NCBI GenBank assembly: GCA_031308135.1
Contig: JAHLJT010000631.1
Coordinates: 33,527,522 to 33,591,521, forward strand
Direction of reading: 5' to 3'
DNA: 64,000 nucleotides
Origin: Acheta domesticus
Taxonomy: Eukaryota; Arthropoda; Insecta; Orthoptera; Gryllidae
Under the pieces are notes generated by a model that worked only from the letters and a program-made list of their open reading frames with translations, was not told the origin of the DNA and searched no databases. Position 1 is the first letter of the stretch. Each line of letters begins with the position of its first letter. A program made the translations under genes and the position numbers. Below are positions 43,606 through 55,844 of the stretch, piece after piece.

Positions 43606-46600
43606 TTGCTGAAAGTACTGAAGAGACTAGAAGAGATGGGTTAAAATTCAATTATGGAAACAGTGTTCAAAGCTTTGGTTCTGTTTCTCCTCTTTCACTT
43701 CATTACGCTTCACCAAAGCTTTTTACATAATTCTCTAAAACAGGGAAAGTGAGTGTATGGCAGGCCCTCCCTCCTCCATTTTCTTCTATAATTAATTGGT
43801 ATGTAGAAAATTTGTAACTTTCAGCTGAGTACCATGAACACATGTGGCCAGTTGGAAATAAACTGTTTATATGTAATATGCGTTTATACTGAATCATCAA
43901 TCCAAAACTACTGACATTCAGCAGTCATTAGTAGAATTATCATGGAACTTGTTCCTTAGTTTTAAGTAAAGCATTTTGCTAACTTGTTTTGGAGTGGCCC
44001 AAAATTGATACATGAATATGTTAATGAACTCCGATGACTACACAGTGCAAGAGCTGTGCTACACGTGAATAGTTATGGTGAAATAGTAGATTTGGAACTG
44101 TTAATGTTCCCATGGTGCGTGTAAAAGCACTTTGAGATGTGGCACCTGTATTAATAGTCCTTAAGACTTTATTTGTAGTGGTGAATTGTTTGTTAATAAA
44201 CACTGTCCTGGAAATTCAAATTGTTTAGTGGGAAATCAGTAAGGCTGTCTCTATAAAAATATATTAATTTAAGTTGATTTATGAAGCCAGGTATCTTGTT
44301 TAATAATCTTTAATTAAGTTGGTGTTGTGTGAATGAAATCTTCCTGTAGGATTTGCTTGTGTTGAATGCTGTTCTGAAAGAACAAGAAATCACAGGGGTT
44401 TGTGGCAAGCAACTAACTCTTGTAATACTTCTAGATTGTTTTTGAAAATGTTTTCAGATAGTAAATAAAACCTGTTTTATTTGCTGAAGATATGCTGGCA
44501 TTTGTTAAGAGTGCAGATTTTGCTTGTATTGTTGCGAAGTTTAATGAAAAGCATGCAGCTGAGGAGTATGTGAAAAACCCTAATGCCCGCCAATTTTTCA
44601 CACTTCAGGGAGCATACTTTTAAGTTTATGTTGAAAACCTTCACTTGTGAACAGAGAGATTTATAAATTGTTCACTTACAATACAGGATATGTGGAGAAA
44701 TGACTGAATGTGGATGTATATCTATCTTCACATTTCAGCATAACAGAAGAAGACATTTAGCACATAGTTTGTTGATGAAAAATTCAGTTAATCTGATGTT
44801 AAATAAGGAATTGACTTACAAATTTTCTGTGCATGAAGAGATGTCTTGGTTTGGTGTGTTGAAAAATTTCGGTGTGAAGAACTGGGCATGAGTTGATGCA
44901 ATGCTAGTGTTGCTTCTTATTCCAACCTTGTTAATGTTTTTATTTTTCTTTTGTACTTTTATGCTTTGCTGTAGTGTGCACCAGCAAACACAGTTTAGCT
45001 GCCAGAAAAGTAACTTTAAAAAGACAAAAATTGTTGATTGCGCTTGATTACTAAAAGTAAATGAAAAAATTGTGAATTAAAAACTATTCGCATTTGGTAG
45101 ATTCAGTAAAATTTTCTATTATTTTGAACAATATTCAGTATTGTACGATTCAAAAATAGTTCCTGAAAATTAAAAAAAAATTCCCATTCCCCCTTCGTTT
45201 AATACTGTTTAAAACGTTTGCTAGTGCATGCTCAAAAAGAAGCATTGAATGTTAGTTTTATTTTAATTTGTAAGCTGATTTTGTTTGAAAACTGATGTTG
45301 ACATTTACTCTTGATTTTAAAAATTGAAGTAGATTTTAGACTAGGAGTAAATGCATTGCCATTTATTGTAGGATGAGATACAATTTGGTGAAGTCAGATT
45401 TGGAAGAATCTTGGATGCTTGAACAATAAATGGACAATAATGTTTATTATGAAACTTCGCTATACATCTGTGTTTACCAATGCTCTTGCAAAATGTGCAA
45501 CATGGGAGTATTGGCTTCTTGAGAAGTGTTGAGTGTATGTGAAATGTAATAGTGCCCTTGAAATTTTATTGTAGAAAGACAAACGGGAACTGCTGTGCAA
45601 GAAGTGTTCGGTTTCCATCTACCCAAACATCTCTGAAATATCATTATATGAAAATTAAAGTGAGTAGTGAAATAAAATCGACTAACAAAGCCATTATTAA
45701 AGAATAAGATGAATAATTGCAATTTTATTGCAACAAAGGCACAAAGCATCTATGAATAATAGTCCAACAAGATGTTCTGTTGGCAAGTTAATTTTATCTG
45801 TAGCTGTGCATGGAACTGTATTAAGTGTTACTTTGTTAGTGGCACGCCTTTGTTAATGAGCAACTGGACGTGTCACTGGAACTTGTATATTTATTTCATA
45901 TCATTGACGATCAGTACATTAGGATACGTATCCTACAGACTACTCTTGACATATGTACATAGGAAATACGAAAGGAGAAAACTTCAGTACTCAGCACTGT
46001 GAACCGTGTGCATGTGTATGTAACAGGTACATAAATGTGTGGGTGCGCGTGTAGTTGTTCACCCTCACAAGTTTCTATGAGATTGCATAACTTGTAGATC
46101 CTGCTGTAATTAATGGATGGTTTGTAACTTTTTTGCCTCGGCCTTATGGGACCTCAAGCATGTCAGTTTGTATTAATGAATTGAGACTTTGCACAAAGTA
46201 CCTTGTGTGTTGCTCTTTGAATCTAGGAATACCTTGTGTACGTTTAATTGTGGGAAGAACAAAACTTTTGGCAATGGAAGGTAGGGAGTTTTGTATGTTG
46301 CCTACATTCCTAAACATTTCTGTATACTACTAGTGGTAGTTCTATACAAAGCTTCTCAGAACATTTTTGATTTAGTTAAGTCTTAAAAAATATTAGATTG
46401 CATTGGATAATCGTATCTCAAGGAAGATCATTAAATTTGTGCTGATTGTCAATATTGTTTTTCTATTCCTCAATCTCAAACCCTTTATTTTCAAGTATTG
46501 TGTTCTTAATATATTTACCATTGTCAAGAATAATCTGTTCTTGAAATCAAAGTGCTTTAAAGTTGTGATTTACCATGTAATTACCCTTATCCCTAGTACC

Positions 46601-47250
46601 ACATCTGGGGTCTTACTGGGCCACGCAATCATTAATTTAATATTTTCCTGAATATTTGCAGGAAAATTCGTCTTCCAGATTAGCCTTAGAGCACTTATTA
46701 AGCAGATACCAAACAATATTCTCATATTCTTTTTTTCTTTTCCATGGGACTGGTTTCACCTAAAGTATAGTTTATTTCACCACATTTGAAACACCTTACG
46801 AACTTCGAAAAAAAGTCTGATTCCATCAATGTTTGATTTTTCAAATTTTTTACAAATTCGTATAAATATTTCTGAAGCATTGCATTATGCATCAGCTGTG
46901 GAGGCAATGTATGGACAAGGTTATTATTTATATGAAATATTTAATATAAATTCAATTTACACTCTGTGTATTGCCATACACAGTTGTTTTCCCCTTCCAG
47001 ATGTCTACTACCGTAAGTATAGTACTTTTAGAAAAAAGCATGATATGGCTTTTTTTGCTGGAGTAAAATTAATATGCCAACTAAATATTTCATATGATCT
47101 GAATGGAGTGCTTAGAATTTCAGCTGTAGAAGAACATGTGACCACAAAGTCAAATTAAAGTTCGCAAGTAACATATGTATGAACTAGTGGTACAACAGCA
47201 CACTTTCTTGCATTGGTAGGTATGTATTTTATACCAAGAAAAGGGAATTC
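43606..47250. other. AT-rich region downstream of akirin, nothing identified
   Basis: May include a long akirin 3'UTR. Plus-strand frames at 44700-44891, 45772-46002, 46403-46651 and 46829-47158 have no recognisable motif and look fortuitous. Confidence 0.4.
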
Positions 47251-47583
47251 AACGACTTGTATCCATCAATACCACAAAAAGTGGTTGTGACTAGATACGA
47301 AATTTTTACAGGCTTTTCCTCAGGTTTGTTGCATCGGTCTTGCAGAGTTTGGTAAATATTAATACAACACAAATGCGGAAAATAATTAAAATGTTGGAAA
47401 ATGAACCACTATCATTATTTTTTGGCTGTTGCAAAGAAAAAAGACAATTTTTACAATTAATAGCAATGTGGTGTAAAATAAACGAAAATTGTATTTTATA
47501 AAAATTTGAACTAATTACATTAAAATCTTAAACACCATGGTTTATATAAAATTGATCTTTTATTCGAGGAATTGTGTGAAGAA

Positions 47584-47613
47584 ATCCCGGACAACGCCGG
47601 GTATTCTGCTAGT
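47584..47613 (+). mobile_element. Helitron-type 3' terminus
   Basis: A short hairpin CCCGGACAACGCCGGG (47586-47601) is followed seven bases later by CTAG and then T. A hairpin close to a CTRR end inserted before T is the signature of Helitron rolling-circle transposons. The upstream AT-rich stretch with TTTATTCG is consistent. The 5' TC end is not located, so only the terminus is claimed. Confidence 0.6.
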
Positions 47614-47934
47614 ATTATTGCAATGTCTGCCTACACTTCAGACAACACTTGAAAAAAGGCCAAACCATTTCAAATAAAGCGCCTGCCAAACGCGATTGTT
47701 TCTATAGGAAGGACAAATCTGAATAGATCTCGATCGATGTTTGCAGCAAATTGTGTAGACAATAATTTCTCATATTACTTGAACATCCAGAATTAAGACC
47801 AATAGATCGCGAGATCCTGCGCCGACGTACGTCGGCTTGCGAGGATTTACCCCAACCAGGACAAGCTCAGTCACCGTGATACCACCCCGACATGCGTGGC
47901 AATGTAGTGTTTGTAAGGGGTGGGGAAGAGACCC
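47614..47934. other. unassigned sequence between Helitron end and SINE-like copy
   Basis: Rises in GC after 47770, so the SINE-like element may begin before 47935. No gene seen. Confidence 0.35.
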
Positions 47935-48140
47935 ATTTGTTAGGGTACTTACCGGCATTCGCATGAAGTTAATCAGTGAAACCACGTAAAACCACCGATC
48001 AGAGTAGCCGGCAGCTAGAATTCTCCTCCAGATCATCTGAATTCGACGTAGTTGGCAAGCTAAAGTAGAAAAACCTGCCACCGTTGCCCGGGCAGAGGCA
48101 CTACAATCACCAGCTGAAGTACCGAGACCCCTTTGCCGGT
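47935..48140 (+). repeat. SINE-like repeat, copy 2
   Basis: TTTGTTAGGGTACTTACCGG, GAAACCACGTAAAACCACCG and AGAATTCTCCTCCAGATCAT parallel the copy at 31890-32110 block for block. Divergence is high. The minus-strand ORF across it is not a gene. Confidence 0.6.
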
Positions 48141-48282
48141 TCCATGTCTTTTTCTTCATGTGTTGCGTCTAATTGACGCAACGTGTCTCTAAACCCCTTT
48201 CGGGGCGTTGAGTGCTTTGCGCTTGGAGTAATCCTCCGATAATAATGCCAATTGGGAGTAATCCTCCATTACTGTGTCGTTA

Positions 48283-48376
48283 CAGGGTGACCAGCAATCT
48301 GGCTTTTTGAAATTCAAGGTTTTTTCCAGGTTTGAGATTATCAATTTTCCAGGTTCTACTTCGCACATTACAACAC
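48283..48376 (+). repeat. hAT-type end fragment (CAGGGTG-CCAGC)
   Basis: CAGGGTGACCAGCAATCTGG followed by AGGTTTTTTCCAGG-type sequence resembles a terminal repeat seen in many insect hAT elements. The same motif appears inverted at 54627-54645. 8-bp duplications do not match between the two, so they are probably ends of two different insertions. Confidence 0.5.
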
Positions 48377-49854
48377 TTTTTACTTTCTTGCTACCAGTGG
48401 CGTAGCGTCAGGGGACGCTGAGATGCTGAGCATCCCCGTATATAAGAACCTTAAATACTGTATTGATAATCTTACAAGTGGTCTGTTGAGCGAAACACGT
48501 TTTGTATTAATTTAAAATTGATTTCCTATGATTGAAGTCGGCGGGCTGTTGAAGCTGGCCTCTGATTGCTTGGAAGCTAAAATACTTCAGCGTCTGCCGC
48601 CAGATTGCGACGAGCAATGACGCATGCGCAGATGGCGAGGTCCCCCTCTCCCCTCTTCACCCCTGGCCAAAAGAAACCCGACTGCTTTACGCTAGCGTCT
48701 ACTGCGGAAAGAACCTCGTTTGTGCACGAGAGCGCAGCACACTTCAGGCGTTCAGTAAATTATCTTTCTCTCTCTCACTCGGGAGTCCCCGCTTGGTCAT
48801 GGGTACAAACTGTAGAAATAGTGCCTGACTACTATTTCTTAATTAATATCCAAGAAATTGTATTATCTCTTAAATAGATTACATATTATTTAAGTCTGCA
48901 ATGTATAAATTAACAAATGGTCTTATTGCCATTCGCGTATAAGAATTAAAGCTGAGCCATTGTATAATTTGCTTTGAAGACATCGGCAGCCCTGACTGCT
49001 GTGAGGATTTTGTGGGAAGCGCCTACACCGTCGTAAGCAATCGAGATCGTGGAAGTAGTCCCAGTGTATCTGCCTTGTGTTGCGTTCGCCTGTTAGACGA
49101 AGTAGTTGATAGTGACATTTTGTGTGTTATTGTTGAGCATCCCCAAATGTGTGAGTCACGCTACGCCACTGCTTGCTACCGGTTACAAAGTAGAGAGAGA
49201 GTTATGTAATGCTGCGCGGAAAAACGGCCAATTTCCGAAAAGAAACTCTTAGCACAGTGCTATTAAGGGAAAAATGGATAGATCCAGTTGCTAAATTTAG
49301 AAACAAATCCTATGGTGTAAAGTGTAAAGTCTATGTTTGCATCTATGTTTTGTGAGTCTATACCGAAAAATCGATTGACGGCAAAACGTCTGTCTGCCCA
49401 TCCGTCTGTCCGTGAACAACGCTTGCGGCTAAACCGTTCAGCCAATTTGCTCCAAAACTGATATTGAACGATCGTTCTGGGTGATGTAGCGGCCCCTTGA
49501 ACATCAGTCCAATATTTTGATTGGGGGGGGGGGTTACTTTACATGAAGTCCCTGAGACATTTTCAAAAACATGGATTAAATTTTGTTGTTGGATAGTGTG
49601 AAGAATGTTTAAGAGAATGGTGCAGATCTCATGTTCGTTGAAAACCCTGACTTCTCGAAAATTGCAGAAATGCAAATCTTTCGGTGTCTTCCTACAACTA
49701 GGCCTACATTTCTGGAGATAGAGATTTTTCCTTAATGAAATCTGTTCCTTAAAGATAGATTCTGTAATAAAGTCATGTACAATATTTCGAAAATTTAAAT
49801 ACTTTTCGCGTAATTTTGCGTGAAAATACGTACTGCTTTACCACCACTAGTTTT
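48377..49854 (+). repeat. dispersed repeat family X, copy 3, split by a MITE
   Basis: The family start TTTTTACTTTC is at 48377-48387, and the sequence resumes after the MITE with GTTATGTAATGCTGCGCGG (~49200). CCATCCGTCTGTCCGTGAAC is at ~49399, and the family end CCACCACTAGTTTT closes it at 49854. Removing the MITE and one target copy restores the family order, which shows that the MITE came later. Confidence 0.72.
48395..49171. mobile_element. hAT-type MITE with perfect 8-bp target duplication
   Basis: The ends are CAGTGGCGTAGCGT(C/G)A, left at 48395 and inverted at the right end 49171. The 8-bp target CTTGCTAC is duplicated exactly at 48387-48394 and 49172-49179. Length 777 bp. No transposase inside (the 90-codon frame at 48605-48877 has no motif), so it is non-autonomous. 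The terminal motif is a widespread hAT-like one by recollection. Confidence 0.9.
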
Positions 49855-50464
49855 CTGTTCGTTACTTAACCAAACTATGTTTCTCGTGCACCTCTCTCTC
49901 GCAATCGTGGAGTAGGGTGTAAAACTTCGTACAAAAATTACTTTTAAAAAAATCTTGTATTTTTGTTTTTCTAGAAAATATTTGTTATTGATTAATAGAT
50001 TCCGCTTGAAATTTTCAAGAAAATACTCTTTCAGCTGGAAAATAGATCTCTGGACAGATGTCAAAGCAGGGCTTGAGGTGTCGTATTCCTTACATTGCTT
50101 TTGGAACAATGTTGATTCTGCCGTGAATAATATTAGTTTTCAACACGCAAGTGTGAATACTTTTTGAAAATAGACATTTCGCAGTCGACATGAGTCCTAA
50201 CGAGGTGTGTACCATAGACAAACTAAGATAGATGGAGCACTCATATAGGCCAGGGCGGACGAGTAAACGATACCCTTACCCACCAGGCGCGGTGCGAGCG
50301 TATTCGTCGTACACTCCGTGAAAGATAGGAAGTCTGTGGAGCAGTTTTCAAAGGAAAGAATTTTATGTTGTCCGTTACTTTCTATTCTTGCGCACGCGGT
50401 TCTTTGTGTTCATCTGGTGATAGAGGTGTTTTTGCTTCTCGTGCTATATTAACTCATTCAAAAT
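49855..50464. other. region upstream of the THAP-like gene
   Basis: AT-rich to ~50170, then a GC-richer stretch (50180-50340, including CCACCAGGCGCGGTGCGAGC) that could be a promoter or 5' leader for the following exon. No coding frame. Confidence 0.35.
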
Positions 50465-51100
50465 ATGGCTAATATTTCACGAAAGAAAATTAAATGTGCC
50501 ATATTGAATTGCGGTGATCATTTTAGTACGAGATATGGCTTTCCTCGAAGTGACAGAATTGTTCGCGAGTTGGATTAATGCTTCCGGTAATCCAGTGATT
50601 TCGAATATAACACCGCAAGAGTCGCAATCGAATGTGTGTCTATGATCGGCATTTCTCTGAAGGAAGTAAATGCCGGGAATTACTTCTGGGGCTAAAAAAA
50701 ACCGCTGTCCCTACACTTTTTTTGCCAGGTAAGAAATTTTTAATAATGAGCCGCTTCACATCATTGTTCACAATTATTGTGGAAGTTAATACTTAACTAC
50801 ATTTTTAGCGCAACATATCCTTTATTATGAACTCAAATGAGAAATTTTCATTTTTATGTTGTATGTAAATATTCTGTTGTTCCAGATAAAACCGTGCATG
50901 AAGGGGCTTCGATGGAGATGGAGAGAATTTTGAATGTAAGTTAAATAGTGGTGGTATTTTTATTAAGTGTTTCTTTCAACTCATTTTGAACAATCTTTTA
51001 TGAATTTTTCCTTAGTTCCAGAAATTCAAACCTCTTCTAAGGAAGATGCCCTGTGTGAGTCATCAAATAAAAGAAACTGGATAAGGCATTTGGAGGTATG
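50465..51100 (+). pseudogene. THAP zinc-finger gene or P-element-type remnant, frameshifted
   Basis: From ATG 50465 the sequence encodes KIKCAILNCGDHFSTRYGFP, a THAP-domain start (Cys-x4-Cys). After a one-base shift near 50570 it continues with WINASGNPVIS, then VC, an apparent 4-base insertion near 50640, DRHFSEGSK, and KKTAVPTLFLPG ending at a GT donor (50729). THAP domains bind DNA and occur in host regulators and in P-element transposases. Possible further exons follow: 50886-50935 (KTVHEGASMEMERILN, with GTAAGT donor) and ~51016-51095 (EIQTSSKEDALCESSN). Two frameshifts in the domain suggest a pseudogene, though sequence errors would look the same. Confidence 0.6.
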
Positions 51101-51285
51101 TTGAAATTTTATTAGTTGTGCTTTATTTCTCTTTATTTTTGTTTAATAACTATTTTTACTTATTTAGGTGATGTGTACCACTAAGAAAAGTGCAAGACGT
51201 CAGTTGTCCTCAGGTGAGGTAGAATTTAATTGCTGGGTATGTTTGTTGGGAAATAAATACAGCAGATTACAGTAGTGTTTTCTTT

Positions 51286-51480
51286 TTGAAGGTTCCAATT
51301 CACGTGGATTTGGATTACGCTCTGTATGCATTACCAGAGACAAATTCCTTACACCACGCTGCAGAAAGTTTGCCAGACAACGCCTTTGCTGCAGAAGAGG
51401 GTTTGCAGGACGCAAGGGCGTGTACGTTCTTTTCGCAGAGACATGCAAGGTGCCATAACAGCATGAAACAGCAATGAATT
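51286..51480 (+). other. possible further exon of the THAP-like gene
   Basis: An open stretch after a TTTTTGAAG acceptor-like site. More than one frame is open, and I cannot tell which, if any, is used. No motif recognised. Confidence 0.25.
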
Positions 51481-51499
51481 TGCATGGCTGTCTAAAAAT

Positions 51500-53984
51500 T
51501 TAACTTCTTTCATTTCAGTTTGTTATGTGCTGCTCTGAAACCAAAAGCGACAGAAATGTGAGTGTCTTCTATTAGTAGTTGTAGAAGTAAACTTCTACTA
51601 GTTCAGAAGGTCTTCTGAATTTCAGTGGGAAATATAGTTATTCAAATTATCGTTTTCAATATTTTTCCGGCAAGAAGTATTATTCTTTCATGAAGAACGT
51701 GATGAGGGTTAAGGGCACAAATTTATAGCTAATTTACATTTGAAAATATATTTTACTATAAAGGAGTGAATATTTTGTTGACAAAACTTGGAAAAAGGAT
51801 GCTCTTTTTTCTGTATTCAAAATTCTACTAGAATATGGTTTAGGATTGAGATCTCAGAATTATGAAAACTTACACAAATTTCACTTCTCCCTATAGCTCG
51901 TCACACACAGTTTCAAACTGTTTTTGACGTAAATAAATATAAATAAAAAGTTGTAAAATTGCTGATTGTAAAAAAATCTATTTCGTTTATGTTTTATAAT
52001 ATGTATTTCATTAATTTCTCTGTTCAGTACTAATGATACAAATCAGGTTTTTGTATTATGTTCATTTGTAAAATTGTCAATTGTAACCAATGTGTAGTTT
52101 TCATTTAATTCATATTCTGTGACAAGTAATTCAATAATTTGACTATATTCAGTACTATTTTCATGAAAGTAATTCTTTTTGTTTTATGTCAATTTCTAAA
52201 ATTACCGATTCTAACTAATGTATAGATTTCATTTAATTTTTTTAAGAAGTAATTCAATAATTTCATGCAATTCAGTTTAGGTATTAATTTAAATTGTATT
52301 ATTATTAATTAGGTTTGGCCACATTCATTCTCAATCTTTCATTTATATTTAAGTTTGAATTAATTGTTAATTGGTTTATCCTTGTTATTTCATTAGTTTT
52401 CAGAAGTGTAATTAAGACTTGCTTAGTATTTCATAGGAGAGTCTGCTTGTAATTGCCTAGTTATTGCTGCTGTCTTAAGTTTCTGTATTGATGTTGTCAT
52501 ATCTGTTGAAAATATTGTAAAAGTTGAACTAGTAACGTGTATAATCATGTGTGGAAACTAAAGTTAATTCTGATTGTGTGTTGATTGTTCATATGAAATT
52601 TAATTAGTTGTGTTCCTTTAATAACATTCAATGTGTTCAGTTTATTGGATTGTTGTATGGTGAATATTTTTATGAAATGGAAAGTAATTATTTTATTTTT
52701 ATGGCTTTTGGAAATCAATTTTTTTCAACTTGGATGTCACCATTTGTTTGAAAATTCTTGTATAAGAAAAAGTGCTGAAATTTTGCTTTTGTTAAATTCT
52801 TAATAGTAATGGATCAAATGACTTCATGTGTAAAGCAAATATATTCATTGCAAAAACTTCTTGTCAATGCACACAATGCTATTTCTGTAATTAAACAGTT
52901 ATCTAATGTCTTTCATTGGTTTGATTTGCTGTTAACCTATTTACACTTTTGGAGTAAATAAATGTGTTTTAGTAATAATTGTTCTGTGTAATTATGATTG
53001 TCCCATATTCCTAGCTCATGTCATTTATGATTAAGAACCCTCTAGATACCTATTCCTACAAATTCAATGCTTTTGGGATTTAAGTAAAGAAAACATATAG
53101 CGATTCCTTAAATAAGTAGGCACAATAGGAGTCAATTATGTAATGAGTTAAGTAAATGCTGTAAATTTTAATATGGCTGTAAGGAAGGCCGGAAAAAATA
53201 ATTTAATTTTGAACTCCCGCTTACGAGCTGACAGTAGGGTGATTGGAACACATCACATGGGGGGGCGGAGTGGGGTGAAGCCTTTTGATTGGCACATGTA
53301 ATGGAGTGGGTGGCATTCTGGAGAGGGGAGAGGAGTGGGGAGTCGACGGTGCTGCGCCCGGTGTCCCTGGGAAGCGTTTACTCGTCCGCTCTTTTAGCAT
53401 GGGAGTGGGCGCTCTATGCTTTGGTGCTCTGTGGTGTGTACTTTCTGTCTTCCAAATTCTATTTTCCAGATTACTAAAATATGATAATTTATTTTGATTA
53501 ATTACAAGGTAATAAAAAAAAACGCTTAATAACATTGTAAGATTTCCATTTTCAATAAAGGTTTTGGATTTTCAGTATTAATAAATCTTCATATTTACTT
53601 GAAACATCTCAGATATCTTAATTTTTTGGAATTTTGAAGATAACATATTTAATCGATCTTGCAATACAATAATTTTAAAAAATGTTAAGTAATAATATTT
53701 AGGATTTTAATAGTTTTTACATCAATTTGAATTAAGTTTCAATAGCTCCATATTTTTTTCAGAACGGATTTAGTTTTTTATACTTAACACAGTTTATATG
53801 GATTGAAAAAACATTTAATCACCTGCTGCTTAATAAAATAGGTACTCAAAAGCTTCACTACACCTATTCACACTTCACCTATTTGTCAGCAAATTCTCAA
53901 TGGTATACGGCATAAAAAGACCAACCTACTTAAAAAATGGTAGACCATACATCATGAGTAGAGCCCAGAAATTTTAGCAAAATT
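51500..53984. other. AT-rich region, nothing identified
   Basis: Contains two related ~100-base phrases (AATTTCTAAAATTACCGATT, versus GTAAAATTGTCAATTGTAACC, near 52065 and 52190), suggesting an old local duplication. A GC-richer island (53215-53470) has frames on both strands but no motif. Possibly a long 3'UTR of the THAP-like gene. Confidence 0.4.
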
Positions 53985-54190
53985 TATTCTTAATTTCTCG
54001 AATACGTTCATACATACTGAGTAATGTACGTAGTACAGAGAAAAGTAACATAATGCTGCACCAAAAAAACTGCCATTTTTTACAGAAAAAAACATATTGT
54101 AAAGCCTTGATTCAAAAAAAAGGGGGATAAATCCAAAAATATGTAGTAAATAAGTCCTAACACATTATGTAGTCAAATTTCACGACCTAG
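53985..54190 (+). repeat. dispersed repeat family X, copy 4 (5' part only)
   Basis: GTTCATACATACTGAGTAAT, then GTACGTAGTACAGAGAAAAG and AATGCTGCACC match the first ~100 bases of the other copies in order. The remainder is missing, and a palindromic MITE half follows. Confidence 0.65.
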
Positions 54191-54197
54191 TAAGTGG

Positions 54198-54335
54198 GTG
54201 ATCGCCAGCATTGCTCTATACAATCGCGCGATCATGCGACTTCTAGCGGCACAACCGGAATATCGTGAGATATTCCATTTTGTTGACACCCCCCCCCACG
54301 CGCCAAGACTTAAAAACCGATATATACACACGCGG
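54198..54335. repeat. palindromic MITE family, half copy
   Basis: CGCGATCATGCGACTTCTAG, ATCGTGAGATATTCCATTTT, a poly-C run, then CGCGCCAAGACTTAAAAACC. Same order as the right arm of the element at 56467-56700. Confidence 0.75.
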
Positions 54336-54519
54336 CAATATTTGACATCCTGTGACCGCGAGTCAAGGACTTCGCAATCCTAAAGCATATATTTCTGAAT
54401 TTTTTCGCACATATTTCGATTTTAACTCCCGCCATTATCGTCTATCGAGTTAAATCATGCACGTTAATGAATGCGATGACGAATGTGAATTCGTGTTAAA
54501 AGTTGGAAAATCAGTAAAT

Positions 54520-54645
54520 CAGAAAAAACGAAAAATCCCTGTTTTCAAATCAAATTCCCGGTTTTTTCTCGGTTTCTCAAGGATTTTTCAAATTCCCGTT
54601 TTTTTCCCCCGGTTTTCAAGGATTCCAGGTTCGCTGGCCACCCTG
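54520..54645 (-). repeat. hAT-type end fragment, inverted orientation
   Basis: Read on the minus strand it begins CAGGGTGGCCAGCGAACCTG and continues through AATTCCCGG-type repeats of AAATTCCCGTTTTT. Similar to 48283-48376 but better preserved. No transposase nearby. Confidence 0.55.
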
Positions 54646-54769
54646 CGTTACGTCTCATAGTCAAGAGGACTGCCAGGTAGCGTCTCCGCGTACGCGCCTC
54701 CTACCAGAGAATATACGGTATATCAGAGTTGGCACTCAATGCCATTTCCAGCACTCTTAACGGCTCTTA

Positions 54770-55714
54770 AGGCTGATTTACACGTTGCCAGTAAACGTGC
54801 CAGTTGAGGTTGCCAGCAACTGGCAAGTGGTGACTGGCAACGTGTAAACGCCTTGTAGCCAGTGACTGGCAAGACCTTCGCACCAGCCACTGGCGTTGCC
54901 AGCTGAACAAGAAAAGGCTGATTTACACGTTGCCAGTAAACGTGCCAGTTGAGGTTGCCAGCAACTGGCAAGTGGTGACAGGCAACGTCTAAACGCCTAG
55001 TTGCCAGTGACTGGCAAGACCTTCGCGCCAGTCACTGGCGATGCCAGCTGAACAAGAAAGTTTGGTTTACTGGCATGCTCACGCTCTTTCCCGCCACCAC
55101 GGTGTCCGCCACGGAGATGCCCCAGAGTCCCAACACGTGTTTACTCTGCTTAATTCTTGCACGGTGATCAACGTAAGCTTAATATTATTATTATTTATAA
55201 AAGTGATTGAGGAACAGAAGTTCTCTTTAATAACGGAAGAACGAAATGACAAGTTTGACTGATTATATACAGCATCGGAACTTTTGTGGGATAGTTTTTA
55301 CCAGTACCGCGAGGCCAGAAATGCCGCATTTCTGGTAGTTGCAAATAAAATGGGGATAGATAACTTCTCAAAGGTAAATTAATATAATAATTAAGAAATG
55401 CGCACAAGTGTGCATGGAGTTTACAGTTCAGTCTTCGGAGCTGAGCTAATTAGGTAAAGGTAAATTAAGTGAATAGGATAAAATGTTTACGGAACATTTG
55501 CTTTGCACACTGTTGTTTGAGCGCCGAAAACTTATCAGCAGCACGTCGCAAAGAGTATACATAAGCTAACAGCAGCGAGAAAAATATCTCATCTTGCATG
55601 CCATTACTAGCACTGTGTAAACAACTATTGCCAGTCGCATAGAGCGCTAGCGCTGTCCAGGTGCTGGCAAACTCGTAACTGGCACACCAGTACTGGTAGC
55701 GTGTAAATCAACCT
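54770..55714. mobile_element. Harbinger-like non-autonomous DNA element
   Basis: Left end AGGCTGATTTACACGTTGCC and inverted right end AGGTTGATTTACACGCTACC match over about 55 bases with differences. TTA flanks both ends (54767-54769 and 55715-55717), the target duplication typical of PIF/Harbinger. The left ~145 bases are tandemly duplicated (copies start at 54771 and 54916). The arms are unusually rich in repeats of TTGCCAGT and CTGGCAA. No transposase is present. Confidence 0.65.
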
Positions 55715-55844
55715 TTATTTTCATGGAGGGGGAAGCATTCATCTTGGTTGGACCCAGCCCTCAGCAGCCAATAGCGTCGAAGGGCGATCCACCAATCGAG
55801 ATGACGCGAAGATGTTGGCTCCTACTACGCTCTTCTGCGTCACT

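Noticed and set aside
46829..47158. 109-codon plus-strand ORF downstream of akirin
   Set aside because: AT-driven composition, no motif, no splice context.
48283..54645. Two inverted CAGGGTG-CCAGC ends considered as one 6.4-kb hAT element
   Set aside because: Flanking 8-mers (TGTCGTTA and CGTTACGT) do not match. The interior holds independent elements and a THAP gene with no hAT transposase.
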